Shown here one piece after another: positions 1-7,482 of a stretch of DNA of 11,504 nt. Position numbers and translations under genes: made by a program. Source of the stretch: an uncultured Bacilli bacterium (GTDB lineage: Bacteria > Bacillota_I > Bacilli_A > RF39 > UBA660). Every line of letters starts with the position of its first letter. Position 1 is the first letter of the stretch. The stretch lies in assembly GCA_947630415.1 (NCBI GenBank), contig CANRHM010000038.1, forward strand, positions 1 through 11,504, in the 5' to 3' direction. The notes under the pieces were generated by a model. The model had not been told where the DNA came from. It ran no database searches and worked only from the letters and a program-made list of their open reading frames with translations.

Positions 1-881
1 AAATAGCCTAGATAAGCGTCCTTTTTAGATAACGTTATTTCTTTTGTCCCTAATCCATCTTCTTCTTTTACGGGAAGAGCTACTTGATACGTATCCTTTT
101 CTTCTTTAATAAGGGGAAGTCTTACACTCATATCTAGATAATGATGATCTACTTCAATTCCTTTCGAAGTGACAACTACAAAAGGTTTTTCTTCATTAAA
201 AGGAATAAAGTCTTCTAGATTTCCTATAGCAATTCCTTCTTTTAAAACCCATCCATAATAGTTAGGACTCATAACAAAATACCACTTTTGATCCTTACTT
301 TCATGAACCACTAAGACTTTAGTACCTATCAAAAGTTCCGACTCTTGTAAAAGATCCACATGAATTTCTTTAGGACTATTATAAAAACAAAGCGTACTTG
401 GAAAAGAACGTAAATCACTTCGCTCTACCACCATTCCATAAAGAGGCTCTGTTAAAGCTTGTATATTTTCTAAATCCCTATTTTCTTTAATAATCTGAAC
501 CTCACTCGTAGTTATTTGTTTATTTCCATTGTATTTAGGTAATGTAGGAACGGTATAAGAGGTAATCATCTTTTGGATTTCCTCTTTCGTTAAAGTCTTG
601 ATTTGATCCACTTCATAAAGCGAAGACGTTTTCTTTTTAATGTCTTCGTTATATTCTTCAATTTCTTCTAATGATAAAAGCGCTTCATCACTTATTGTCT
701 CTTGGAAAGGCGTTAATTTAGTAGGAATCGTATTCGTATTTCCATACACTTCTTCTTGTGGTGTTTCCATAGGAAAATCCTCCCTAGTATCCGTATTTTC
801 TTTTTTAAAATAAATTCCTATTAAAATAAGTATGATGAATAAAACCAAAATAACACTTACCCAAATCCCTTTTTCTTTCAT
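1..881 (-). CDS. SH3b-domain NlpC/P60-type cell-wall peptidase, partial (N-terminal 293 residues)
   Basis: The frame starts at ATG 879-881 and is still open at base 1, so the C-terminus lies outside the window. AAAGGAG sits 6 nt upstream of the start. Residues 7-25 are a strong membrane anchor followed by a charged, Glu-rich extracytoplasmic linker. Residues about 55-150 resemble the N-terminal helper domain of the SH3b/NlpC-P60 hydrolases (TKLTPFQ at 55-61, then an acidic helical stretch). An SH3b1 domain follows, with RSDLRSFPS (154-162), DLLQES (176-181), SKDQKWYFV (195-203) and YYGWV (208-212). A second SH3b begins near residue 249 with RLPLI. In this family these modules precede a Cys-His papain-like domain that cleaves gamma-D-Glu-diamino acid bonds in peptidoglycan; that domain is not visible here, so catalysis is inferred. 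The gene starts 10 nt after the stop of the upstream gene on the same strand, which suggests one operon. Confidence 0.85.
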   Translation of the reverse strand, partial: MKEKGIWVSVILVLFIILILIGIYFKKENTDTREDFPMETPQEEVYGNTNTIPTKLTPFQETISDEALLSLEEIEEYNEDIKKKTSSLYEVDQIKTLTKEEIQKMITSYTVPTLPKYNGNKQITTSEVQIIKENRDLENIQALTEPLYGMVVERSDLRSFPSTLCFYNSPKEIHVDLLQESELLIGTKVLVVHESKDQKWYFVMSPNYYGWVLKEGIAIGNLEDFIPFNEEKPFVVVTSKGIEVDHHYLDMSVRLPLIKEEKDTYQVALPVKEEDGLGTKEITLSKKDAYLGY

Positions 882-891
882 TTTTTCTCCT

Positions 892-1488
892 TTAGATGGA
901 AAAGAAATTTTGTAATCGTTTTAAGAAAAAGCTTTCTTTTCGTCTTCTTTTTTCTACCAACGTAATAAACGTGCTATCATGATGAAATTCCATATTTTCA
1001 ATGATGACTCTTCTTCCCGTCTTAGGTTGATAAGCCATTCTTGCTCCATCTTGATAACAGATAACCACGGCTTCACTAATAGATCCTTCAATGCCCACTT
1101 TAGTGACATACGTAATTGAAAAAATATCTTCCATCTTCTTTTGTTGATAAAGTTCATATTCCCTCATATTAAAAGAATGATATACTTCCATATAATGAAG
1201 GGTCAGAAAAGAAAAAATTTCTTTTTGAATCTTTTCTTTAGCATTTCCGCTTCTTTTAATAGTCTTGGCATCTAACTCTAAAATATACGCCCATTCCCGA
1301 ACCGTAAAAGAGGGATATAAACGTTCTACTTGTTCTTGTAACGCTTTTTGAAAAGTTTTGGTGTGAACAAAGCCTGCACTTTTCCCTTTTCCTAATTCAA
1401 TCATTGGTAAATGTACTTCTTCCACCAATAAATCAATATATTTATTTTGAAGAACATTGATCCATTCTCTTTTTAAATTGGTAAACAT
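892..1488 (-). CDS. Unrecognised cytosolic protein, 198 residues
   Basis: I do not recognise the family. ATG 1486-1488 is preceded by GAGGTGAT at a good distance. There is no signal peptide or membrane segment. The protein is basic at the C-terminus, with a VEKRRRKESFFLKR stretch near residues 177-190. The N-terminal half is predicted mostly helical; around residues 85-100 the segment EWAYILELDAKTIKRS could form a helix-turn-helix-like turn, but this is weak. Residues about 122-175 alternate hydrophobic and polar positions, as in a beta-rich domain. Its stop codon is 10 nt before the start of the SH3b cell-wall hydrolase, with that gene's ribosome binding site touching the stop, so the two are probably co-transcribed. 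A competence-regulator-like fold was considered and not supported by any motif. Confidence 0.7.
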   Translation of the reverse strand: MFTNLKREWINVLQNKYIDLLVEEVHLPMIELGKGKSAGFVHTKTFQKALQEQVERLYPSFTVREWAYILELDAKTIKRSGNAKEKIQKEIFSFLTLHYMEVYHSFNMREYELYQQKKMEDIFSITYVTKVGIEGSISEAVVICYQDGARMAYQPKTGRRVIIENMEFHHDSTFITLVEKRRRKESFFLKRLQNFFSI

Positions 1489-1503
1489 TCTATCACCTCA
1501 ATT

Positions 1504-1513
1504 TGTTATAATA
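1504..1513. promoter_or_regulatory. Overlapping divergent -10 boxes between two hypothetical genes
   Basis: The 41-bp gap between divergent starts holds TGTTATAAT (1504-1512), an extended -10 for the rightward gene. The same bases read on the other strand give TATTAT (1508-1513) for the leftward gene. No convincing -35 is present for either. The rightward start site predicted from the -10 is about 1519, only 11 nt before the ATG, so the mRNA would begin at its Shine-Dalgarno AGGAGG. Confidence 0.5.
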
Positions 1514-1529
1514 GGTAAAGGAGGTCCTT

Positions 1530-2075
1530 ATGAAAGAATCTATTCCTATTATACAAGAAACTTATCTTTCACTCAATCTTTTTGTACGCGATTTAAACTT
1601 ATCGAAAGAAGATTATCAAAAATACCGTAAAGGAAAAATTATTACCGAACCTAGTTTTATTGAAATGACTTATAAATTAGGAGGCATGTCTCCTTCTTTA
1701 AATACAAGGTTTATAATCTTAAGTAACAAAGGAAAAGATATGCAAGCATTAGAACAAGATACTACGTGGGGACTCTATATTCTAACCACTCACTCCTATT
1801 TTAAAATCTTAGGAAGATTTCGCTTAAAAGGAAAACAAATTATTGTCTTACTCCACATTAGAGAAGAAGACAAAGACTTCTTTAAAACCCATGAAGTAAG
1901 CATGGATAAGAATCTTTTAAATCAAATAAAAGAGAAATTATCGGGCTTGATAACTTCTCCTCCGCTTAAAGAAATCGATTCCCCGCTTTGGTACAAGCAT
2001 ACGAATTTCCCCATTGGGTTAAAAGAAAATCACACTTTCTTCAAAGAAAAAGAAGAATGGACTCCTAACCAATAG
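1530..2075 (+). CDS. Unrecognised cytosolic protein, 181 residues
   Basis: ATG 1530-1532 follows AAGGAGG by 5-6 nt. I do not recognise the family. No signal peptide, membrane segment or Cys is present. Residues 55-115 look like a compact alpha/beta core: a strand RFIILS, then WGLYILTTHSYFKILGRF, then KQIIVLLHI. The ends are Lys/Glu-rich and helical, and the C-terminus carries WTPNQ. It is a single-gene unit, divergent from the 198-residue protein and convergent with the zinc-ribbon gene, whose last codons overlap its own by 11 bp. There is no room for a separate terminator, so transcripts probably run into each other. Confidence 0.7.
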   Translation: MKESIPIIQETYLSLNLFVRDLNLSKEDYQKYRKGKIITEPSFIEMTYKLGGMSPSLNTRFIILSNKGKDMQALEQDTTWGLYILTTHSYFKILGRFRLKGKQIIVLLHIREEDKDFFKTHEVSMDKNLLNQIKEKLSGLITSPPLKEIDSPLWYKHTNFPIGLKENHTFFKEKEEWTPNQ

Positions 2076-2967
2076 AAGCATCTTCTGTTTTAACAAAAGA
2101 ATAAAGGGTTCCTTCTTCTAAATCTTTTAAAGTCATTAATCCTCTCGTATCTTTATCAATTCCCAGTGTAAAGACATGAGCCGAAAAGGTATCGTTTACT
2201 ACTTCACCATTTTGATTGACCAAAAGACGGAATAAAGTTAATTGGTAGTAGTAATAGTTTTGATCTTCAAAAATTTTTCCTTCATCAGTAATAATTCCAT
2301 TCTCTAATTGGAAAATACCACTATGGAAATTGAAATCGATCTCTTGACTATTTTGGTACCAAGTAAAAGTTCCATCGCTTTTTAAAACGAGTAAACTATT
2401 TTTATCTTCTAACCAAGAAGTATAGATATTTCCTTTGTATTTGGTGTTGGGATTAATGTACTCATCAACTTTGCTTTCTTCTAGAGGAAGACTCCATGAT
2501 AAGAAAGTCGTTTGAAAATTGAATCCAACCACTAAAACAATTAAAACGAGCGTAGTAATCAATCCTAGTGAAGAAAAGAGGATTCCCCATAGGGCAATCT
2601 TTTTTTCTTTGGAATAACCCACAATCGAAAGTAAAAGTCCAATAAGTGCAAAAATTAAAGATAATAAGGGAAAAGAAAACAACGTGAAAAAGGAAAAGAT
2701 ACCAAGTAGTAAAGCTAAACGTGTATACGTTTTAAACCGAGTATTGGTAACCGCAACCTCAACTAGTTTTTCCAAAGAAATTTCTTCTCCACAATAAGGA
2801 CACTTCGTAAGTTTTTCAGATATCCTTCTTTTACATAAAGGACAAGTAATCATTCTAGTCTTTGGCTCCGTCTCTTCAAATAAAGGCAAGGGGTTACCAC
2901 ATTGATCACAAAATAATTGGTCCTCTTTATAAGGCGTTCCACAATTTTTACAAGTGAGCTTGGCCAT
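2065..2967 (-). CDS. Double zinc-ribbon membrane protein with extracytoplasmic domain
   Basis: Two cytosolic zinc ribbons open the protein: C6/C9 with C20/C23 (CKNCG, CDQCG) and C42/C45 with C56/C59 (CPLCK, CPYCG). Residues about 83-118 and 125-148 are strongly hydrophobic and form two or three membrane spans resembling the DUF4190-type hairpin. Residues about 152-300 would then lie outside the cell and look beta-rich, with motifs such as SDGTFTWY. Proteins of this layout (zinc ribbon, spans, outer domain) are common in Bacillota and mostly of unknown role, so I assign none. It starts 20 nt after the thioredoxin gene stop and shares its transcript. The start is ATG 2965-2967 with AAAGGAG upstream; both lie inside an inverted repeat (listed separately). 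Confidence 0.8.
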   Translation of the reverse strand: MAKLTCKNCGTPYKEDQLFCDQCGNPLPLFEETEPKTRMITCPLCKRRISEKLTKCPYCGEEISLEKLVEVAVTNTRFKTYTRLALLLGIFSFFTLFSFPLLSLIFALIGLLLSIVGYSKEKKIALWGILFSSLGLITTLVLIVLVVGFNFQTTFLSWSLPLEESKVDEYINPNTKYKGNIYTSWLEDKNSLLVLKSDGTFTWYQNSQEIDFNFHSGIFQLENGIITDEGKIFEDQNYYYYQLTLFRLLVNQNGEVVNDTFSAHVFTLGIDKDTRGLMTLKDLEEGTLYSFVKTEDASIG

Positions 2968-2986
2968 AGAAAAGCTCCTTTCTATG
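2965..2986 (-). promoter_or_regulatory. Hairpin over the ribosome binding site and start codon
   Basis: Perfect 8-bp arms CATAGAAA (2965-2972) and TTTCTATG (2979-2986) flank a 6-nt loop. In the leftward mRNA the loop is GGAGCU, which holds the GGAG of the Shine-Dalgarno, and the 3' arm ends in the AUG of the zinc-ribbon gene. The upstream thioredoxin stop codon is one nucleotide away (2988-2990), so a terminating ribosome would melt the stem. This suggests translational coupling. Confidence 0.55.
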
Positions 2987-2987
2987 C

Positions 2988-3542
2988 TTATAGCATTTTA
3001 TTTTCTTCAAGGAAAGCAAGGACTTCTTCTTCCTCCACATAGCCATTCAAAACATCTATTTCTTGTTTGTCTTCATAGATTAATGTTAACGGAGTACCCC
3101 ATCTTTCATTTTCTTTAAAGTAGGTAACCGTGTTCATAAATGATTCAAAATCTTGATCACTTAAGGTCAATACATCAACATAATAAATAGGTACATCATG
3201 TTCTTGGGCAATTTTATTTAACACAGGTTTAAACATTTTACAATATCCACAAGTAGTTTGAACCACGGTAAAGACAAATCTTTCCCCTTTATCGTATAAG
3301 GCTTTCCATTCATTATAACTTAATTCTGTTAAATAAGGATAGTCTTCTTCTTCGACATCCATAGAAGGCTCTCCTGTAGTATCACTTGTTGTACTGCCTG
3401 TACTTTCTGTATTCGTACTAGTGCCATAATTTTCAAGATTTAAAGTACGACCTTCGGTTTCTCTAAAAGATAAAAACACAAGGGCTCCTACCACCATAGC
3501 TAAAACAAAAACAATACCTAAATAAATATATTTCTTTTGCAT
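2988..3542 (-). CDS. Membrane-anchored extracytoplasmic thioredoxin-like protein
   Basis: The N-terminus (residues 6-26) is a signal anchor. A Ser/Thr/Gly-rich linker (about 40-58) and an acidic patch follow. The thioredoxin fold spans residues about 75-184, with the redox motif CGYC (C98, C101) after a beta-strand FVFTVVQTT and the conserved cis-proline at P151 (WGTP). These are the only two Cys. The family exchanges disulfides; on the outer face this could mean thiol oxidation, reduction or isomerisation of secreted proteins. The layout resembles bacteriocin-transport accessory thioredoxins, but no bacteriocin gene is nearby. It has its own promoter at 3567-3596 and AGAGGAT upstream of ATG 3540-3542. 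The zinc-ribbon membrane protein is the next gene in the unit. Confidence 0.85.
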   Translation of the reverse strand: MQKKYIYLGIVFVLAMVVGALVFLSFRETEGRTLNLENYGTSTNTESTGSTTSDTTGEPSMDVEEEDYPYLTELSYNEWKALYDKGERFVFTVVQTTCGYCKMFKPVLNKIAQEHDVPIYYVDVLTLSDQDFESFMNTVTYFKENERWGTPLTLIYEDKQEIDVLNGYVEEEEVLAFLEENKML

Positions 3543-3566
3543 ATTACTTCATCCTCTCTATTGATA

Positions 3567-3596
3567 ATCATACTTGTTTTTATAGGTCTTCGTCAA
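3567..3596 (-). promoter_or_regulatory. Sigma-A-type promoter for the thioredoxin/zinc-ribbon unit
   Basis: Reading leftward, TTGACG (3591-3596) and TATGAT (3567-3572) are separated by 18 bp. The predicted start near 3560 leaves a leader of about 17 nt that begins at the Shine-Dalgarno. No terminator is visible between this promoter and the stop of the upstream PLP-enzyme gene, so read-through is also possible. Confidence 0.7.
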
Positions 3597-3606
3597 GAAA
3601 AGATCT

Positions 3607-4854
3607 TTATTTTAATAAGTGGTCAACAGCTTTCATGACACCTAATTTACCATACGAATACGTAAGTCCTCCTTGCTGATAAGCAATGTACGGTTCCCTT
3701 ACAGGTCCATCACAAGAAAGTTCAATGGAAGATCCTTGCGTAAAAGTACCTGCGGCCATGATGACTTGATCGGTATAACCTGGCATATCCCAAGGACTAG
3801 GAAGGGCAAAAGAATCGACGGGAGAAGCCATTTGAATACCTTGACAATATTTAACTAGTTTACTAGCATCATGGAAAATGATATTTTGAACGATATCTGC
3901 TCTTTCATCTTGATATTTTGGCTCTACTTCATAGCCTAATTTTTCTAACATACGACTGGTAAACACGGCTGTTTTTAAACTGCTCGCAACGACACTAGGC
4001 GCAAAGAATAAACCTTGTAAAAACGATTTGTTAATCCCTAAAGTAGGTCCTACTTCTCTTCCTTCACCAGGGGTGGTAAGACGTTCTCCCGCTAAATCCA
4101 CTAAATCTTTTCTTCCTGCAATATAGGCCCCATTGGAAGCAATTCCTCCCCCTAGATTCTTAATTAAGGATCCTACCATGATATCGGCACCTACTTGAAC
4201 CGGTTCCTTATCCGATACAAATTCACAGTAACAATTGTCAACCATGATGATGACGTTAGAATCAACTTCTTTAATCTTCTTGATAATGCGTTCTACTTTA
4301 TCCATCGTAAGACTTTTTCTAGTCGAATAGCCTTTAGATCGTTGAATCTCAATTAATTTTACTTTGTGCGCTTTTAAATAAGCTATAATCTTATCATCAT
4401 CAAAGTCATCATTTACTAAATCGATTTGATCGTATTTAACCCCAAACGCTTTAAGAGAACTAGCATTTTCTACCAAGCCGATGACTTCATCTAACGTATC
4501 ATACGGTTTTCCTGTAATACTAAGCATTAAATCACCGGGTCTTAAATAAGCAAATAACGCAACGGTTAAAGCATGGGTTCCTGAAATAAATTGGCCTCTT
4601 ACTAAGGCATCTTCACATCCTAAAACGTCGGCAAAAACTTTCTCAATCGTATCTCTTCCTAAATCGTCATACCCATACCCCGTAGTACTTCCAAAATGAC
4701 TTTCAGAGATTTGATATTTTCGAAAAGCATTCAATACTTTAAGACTATTCTTCTCTTCTTGCTCTTCTATTTTTTGATAAATGGGAAGTAGTTCTTTTTC
4801 TACTTCGTTAGCAAGATGCACTACTTCTTCACTAATTCCTAATTCCTGATACAT
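3607..4854 (-). CDS. PLP-dependent methionine gamma-lyase / aluminium-resistance family protein
   Basis: The 415 residues match the usual length and pattern of the bacterial Met_gamma_lyase family (YnbB-type, often annotated aluminium resistance protein). Visible landmarks are FGSTTGYGYDDLGRD (54-68), SGTHAL (91-96), an aspartate for the pyridine nitrogen in VDNCYCEF (D206), and the Schiff-base lysine K232 in SLIKNLGGG. The family has the Cys/Met-metabolism fold type I; the true substrate is usually unproven, so a C-S lyase role is inference. The ATG at 4852-4854 has AAAGGAG 9 nt upstream, inside the preceding gene, which it overlaps by 23 bp. It is therefore the third gene of the operon beginning with the SDR reductase. 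Confidence 0.9.
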   Translation of the reverse strand: MYQELGISEEVVHLANEVEKELLPIYQKIEEQEEKNSLKVLNAFRKYQISESHFGSTTGYGYDDLGRDTIEKVFADVLGCEDALVRGQFISGTHALTVALFAYLRPGDLMLSITGKPYDTLDEVIGLVENASSLKAFGVKYDQIDLVNDDFDDDKIIAYLKAHKVKLIEIQRSKGYSTRKSLTMDKVERIIKKIKEVDSNVIIMVDNCYCEFVSDKEPVQVGADIMVGSLIKNLGGGIASNGAYIAGRKDLVDLAGERLTTPGEGREVGPTLGINKSFLQGLFFAPSVVASSLKTAVFTSRMLEKLGYEVEPKYQDERADIVQNIIFHDASKLVKYCQGIQMASPVDSFALPSPWDMPGYTDQVIMAAGTFTQGSSIELSCDGPVREPYIAYQQGGLTYSYGKLGVMKAVDHLLK

Positions 4855-5281
4855 ATTTATGAACTCCTTTGCTATATACTTTATTTTGATCTAATTTGGA
4901 ATCAATCACCTTAAAAAAAGAGGAAGAAAAAGCGTGATAAGGCGGATAATGCCTTAATCCCTCTTCTTCTAACCCACATACATGAACGGTATAATTCCGA
5001 AACGTATCTATATTATCATAAAACCAATCCCCTTGACAATGTGCAAGCAATTTTGGAAGGAACACTAAAAGTCTAGGATCGATATTATCTAATAAAACCA
5101 CATAATCATGCCCTACAATTTGTTGTGCCCATTCATAAGGATAGTCGTAAGGAAGCTTAATCCCTAACTGGTGAAGAAGACTAAACTCTTCCATGGCCTC
5201 ACTATGGTGCTCATCTTTTTTTAATATTCGTTCAAAATGAGCTTCTTCTGGAAGATACGAAAGAATGGTCACTTTTCGCAT
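4832..5281 (-). CDS. Unrecognised cytosolic protein, 149 residues
   Basis: I do not recognise the family. The protein is soluble, has two Cys and many aromatic residues, and opens with a strand MRKVTILSYL. YVVLLDN (60-66) and FYDNIDTF (87-94) look like core strands or loops. It lies 3 nt after the SDR stop and overlaps the next gene by 23 bp, so the three are almost certainly translated from one message. The only upstream Shine-Dalgarno candidate (GGGGGAG) is inside the SDR tail and a little far, which fits coupled translation. Its place between an oxidoreductase and a PLP enzyme suggests a role in the same pathway, but that is inference. Confidence 0.7.
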   Translation of the reverse strand: MRKVTILSYLPEEAHFERILKKDEHHSEAMEEFSLLHQLGIKLPYDYPYEWAQQIVGHDYVVLLDNIDPRLLVFLPKLLAHCQGDWFYDNIDTFRNYTVHVCGLEEEGLRHYPPYHAFSSSFFKVIDSKLDQNKVYSKGVHKYVSGIRN

Positions 5282-5284
5282 AAA

Positions 5285-6028
5285 TTACTTCACTCCCCCA
5301 TCCACTCTTAAGAAAGTTCCATTGATGTAACTAGCCTCCTCGCTTGCTAAAAATAAAATGGTCGAGGCAATTTCTTCTGGTCTTGCAAAACGCCCCAATG
5401 AAATGTGATCGATTTCGTTTTGTTTAAAAGAGAAATCTAAAGATTGGTTCATATCGGTATCCACCCATCCAGGACAAATGGTGTTAACACGAACATAAGG
5501 AGCAAAAGCTCTACTAAGATTTTTCGTAAGGGAAATAAGCCCTGCTTTAGAAGCATCGTAATCAATACTTTCGGGGTACACCGTATCAATTCCATTGGTC
5601 GATGACACTTGAATGATGCATCCCTTCTTTTGATTCATCATGATTTCTCCTACTTTTTTACTCATTAGAAAAGCTCCTACTAGATTGACTTCTAAGGTAC
5701 GCATAAAATTTTCTTTGGTCTTTTCACTAAACAAGGTATCGATAGCAATTCCTGCATTGTTGACTAAAACATCAATATGCCCAAAAGTATTTAAGACTTC
5801 TTCCACCAAACGATTAACATCCTCTTCTTTTGAAACATCTGCTTGTACTACTAACACAGCAGTCCCATATAAAGAGATGATTTCATCTCGTACTTTTTCG
5901 GCTTGTTCTTTTTCTTTGACATAGTTAATTACTACTTTGGCACCATGTTTAGCAAAAGCTTTAACAGTTGATGCTCCAATTCCTCTACTAGAACCTGTTA
6001 CCACCACTACTTGATCCTTAAAATCCAT
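5285..6028 (-). CDS. Short-chain dehydrogenase/reductase, FabG-like
   Basis: This is a classical SDR of 247 residues. It has the cofactor loop TGSSRGIG (11-18), NNAG (90-93), a helix Asn (N115), catalytic Ser in VSST (142-143), YDASK (Tyr157, Lys161) and the CPGWVDTDM segment (185-193). The family reduces or oxidises carbonyl and hydroxyl groups with NAD(P)H; the closest style is 3-oxoacyl-ACP reductase. No other fatty-acid gene is present, so substrate is open. I chose ATG 6026-6028 because GAGGTG lies exactly 6 nt upstream. An in-frame GTG three codons earlier (6035-6037) has no ribosome binding site and is itself the GTG of that Shine-Dalgarno. It is first in the operon, driven from 6061-6089. 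Confidence 0.9.
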   Translation of the reverse strand: MDFKDQVVVVTGSSRGIGASTVKAFAKHGAKVVINYVKEKEQAEKVRDEIISLYGTAVLVVQADVSKEEDVNRLVEEVLNTFGHIDVLVNNAGIAIDTLFSEKTKENFMRTLEVNLVGAFLMSKKVGEIMMNQKKGCIIQVSSTNGIDTVYPESIDYDASKAGLISLTKNLSRAFAPYVRVNTICPGWVDTDMNQSLDFSFKQNEIDHISLGRFARPEEIASTILFLASEEASYINGTFLRVDGGVK

Positions 6029-6060
6029 ACCTTCCACCTCAATCTACATTTTACGACACC

Positions 6061-6089
6061 ATTGTATCTAAATTTCCCTAAAATAACAA
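6061..6089 (-). promoter_or_regulatory. Promoter of the SDR operon
   Basis: Reading leftward, TTGTTA (6084-6089) and TACAAT (6061-6066) are 17 bp apart. The predicted start near 6054 gives a 26-nt leader to the ATG at 6028. Confidence 0.65.
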
Positions 6090-6104
6090 GGAAAACACCT
6101 CTAC

Positions 6105-6167
6105 TTGACATCAATTTTTGTCTATTTTAAAAAGAAATCTTATCTTTTCTTTAAAATTTATTATAAT
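6105..6167 (+). promoter_or_regulatory. Candidate promoter region of the metallophosphoesterase gene
   Basis: A perfect TTGACA (6105-6110) has only a weak -10 (TAAAAA) 17 bp downstream. A perfect TATAAT (6162-6167) has no good -35. Either or both could serve the gene starting at 6188. The AT-rich stretch between them could act as an upstream element. Confidence 0.45.
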
Positions 6168-6187
6168 AAAAAAGGATGTGATTATAT

Positions 6188-7228
6188 ATGAGTCTTACCC
6201 ATTATTTGTTATTAGTTCCTCTTTCTCTCTTAGGAGGATGCTATTTAGGGGCTAAACTAAAACCCTCTATCTCTAAGGAAAAGATGCCCTATTATTGGAT
6301 ATTTATAATATTGTTAACCTTGCTTAGTGTTTTATGGTTATCTCCTGTTGCCATCATACTTCTTTATACTTGTCTTATCTATCTTGTAGTAGATGGCGTT
6401 TCTTTTCTTCTTAAGAAATTAAATTTAGAACACATAAAAGAAGTCTTAAACAAATTCCTTTTTCATGGCCTTACACCTATTCTAATTGCTTTCATTATCA
6501 CTGTTCTAGGTCTTATCAATGCAAGTCATCCTATCATAAATGAAATATCTATCATCCTTTCTAAAGATTTATCACCCACTAGAATTATGCTTCTTACGGA
6601 CCTCCATTTAGGAACTGGAACCAACCAAGAAAGTGTTGATGAAATTGTCCAAGAAGTAAATAATCATTCCATTGACCTCTTTCTACTAGGAGGCGATATC
6701 TTCGATGAATTTACACCATCCAATCTTAAAGATTATTTTTATCAGAAAATGAATGAAATTAATACAACACTCGGAAGTTACTATGTCGAAGGAAATCACG
6801 ATCTTCTAAAAGAAGAAGTGAAAAATCATTTAGAAGAAAACAGCGTAACAGTTTTAGAAGACGATGTCTTATTTCTAAACAACGAATTCTATCTCATCGG
6901 ACGAAAAGATAAAACAGATAATCCTACACCTATTTCTTCTTTAATAGAAGAAGTGAATCCAAATTATCCATTCATCTTATTAGATCATGAACCAAGTAGT
7001 AAACAAGAGGCCAAAGAAGAAGGAATTGATCTTCAACTTTCAGGTCATACCCATGCAGGACAACTATTCCCTATGAATTTTCTTTTAAAACAAGGAACTT
7101 ATAACGAAGGAAATTATCATTTAGTAGTCTCTCGTGGCTATGGAAACTGGGGTATTCCTGTACGTACAGCAAGTCGCAATGAAATGGTATTAATTGAAGT
7201 CAAAGGACAAAACGAAAAGGACGGTTAA
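6188..7228 (+). CDS. Membrane-anchored metallophosphoesterase (YkuE/YaeI type)
   Basis: The N-terminal 110 residues hold four hydrophobic stretches (about 4-21, 35-52, 54-74 and 94-113). The calcineurin-like phosphoesterase domain follows from about 130 and contains all five metal-binding blocks: DLH (138-140), GGD (168-170), GNHD (202-205), DHEP (266-269) and GHTHAGQ (286-292). These coordinate two metal ions in this superfamily. By orientation the domain should face outside, and related proteins act on lipids or lipid-linked phosphates, but the substrate cannot be read here. AAAAAGGATG precedes ATG 6188 at a somewhat long distance. It is a single-gene unit ending in a hairpin that contains its stop codon. 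Confidence 0.9.
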   Translation: MSLTHYLLLVPLSLLGGCYLGAKLKPSISKEKMPYYWIFIILLTLLSVLWLSPVAIILLYTCLIYLVVDGVSFLLKKLNLEHIKEVLNKFLFHGLTPILIAFIITVLGLINASHPIINEISIILSKDLSPTRIMLLTDLHLGTGTNQESVDEIVQEVNNHSIDLFLLGGDIFDEFTPSNLKDYFYQKMNEINTTLGSYYVEGNHDLLKEEVKNHLEENSVTVLEDDVLFLNNEFYLIGRKDKTDNPTPISSLIEEVNPNYPFILLDHEPSSKQEAKEEGIDLQLSGHTHAGQLFPMNFLLKQGTYNEGNYHLVVSRGYGNWGIPVRTASRNEMVLIEVKGQNEKDG

Positions 7229-7236
7229 GTCCTTTT
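7215..7236. terminator. Shared hairpin between convergent genes
   Basis: Perfect 8-bp arms AAAAGGAC (7215-7222) and GTCCTTTT (7229-7236) enclose a 6-nt loop. The rightward stop TAA (7226-7228) is in the loop and the leftward stop (7235-7237) starts in the right arm. U-tracts on each side are short, so termination is likely but possibly inefficient. Confidence 0.6.
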
Positions 7237-7480
7237 ATTTATGGGTATCATGATAATACGAAAAAGTAGCTAGGGTCTCCGAAACGGCTTCTAAGTCTTG
7301 TGAATCATCCCCGTTTTCATTCAGTTCTTCTTCAATCCGAAACAATAGGCTTTGGGCATTCGGATACTCTTGATAATGAATCTGGTAACGTTCTAATACA
7401 GTAATCTCATTATCGGATAAATAAATCCCATTTTTTCGTACCCTATGCATATCTTTTTCGGTAGCAAATACTTCTTCCAT
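7235..7480 (-). CDS. Small conserved-looking protein, 81 residues
   Basis: A small soluble protein with no Cys or membrane segment. The N-terminal half carries RKNGIYLSDNEITVLERY (15-32), which reads as a turn plus helix. The C-terminal half is acidic (ELNENGDDSQDLEAVSETL, 53-71). I do not recognise it with certainty; the style is that of small Bacillota proteins of unknown function. Only 2 nt separate the htpG stop (TAG 7483-7485) from its ATG (7478-7480), and no Shine-Dalgarno is visible. Translation therefore probably depends on ribosomes finishing htpG, which argues that it is real and tied to chaperone expression. Confidence 0.65.
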   Translation of the reverse strand: MEEVFATEKDMHRVRKNGIYLSDNEITVLERYQIHYQEYPNAQSLLFRIEEELNENGDDSQDLEAVSETLATFSYYHDTHK

Positions 7481-7482
7481 AA

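Noticed and set aside
954..1157. Open frame of 67 codons on the minus strand inside the 198-residue gene
   Set aside because: It lies in another frame of a gene with a good ribosome binding site and has no start signal or protein-like composition of its own.
3673..3858. Plus-strand open frame of 61 codons antisense to the PLP enzyme
   Set aside because: The minus-strand gene has clear family motifs through this stretch; no ribosome binding site on the plus strand.
5640..5924. Plus-strand open frame of 94 codons antisense to the SDR gene
   Set aside because: It shadows the conserved SDR core and has a biased composition typical of antisense frames.
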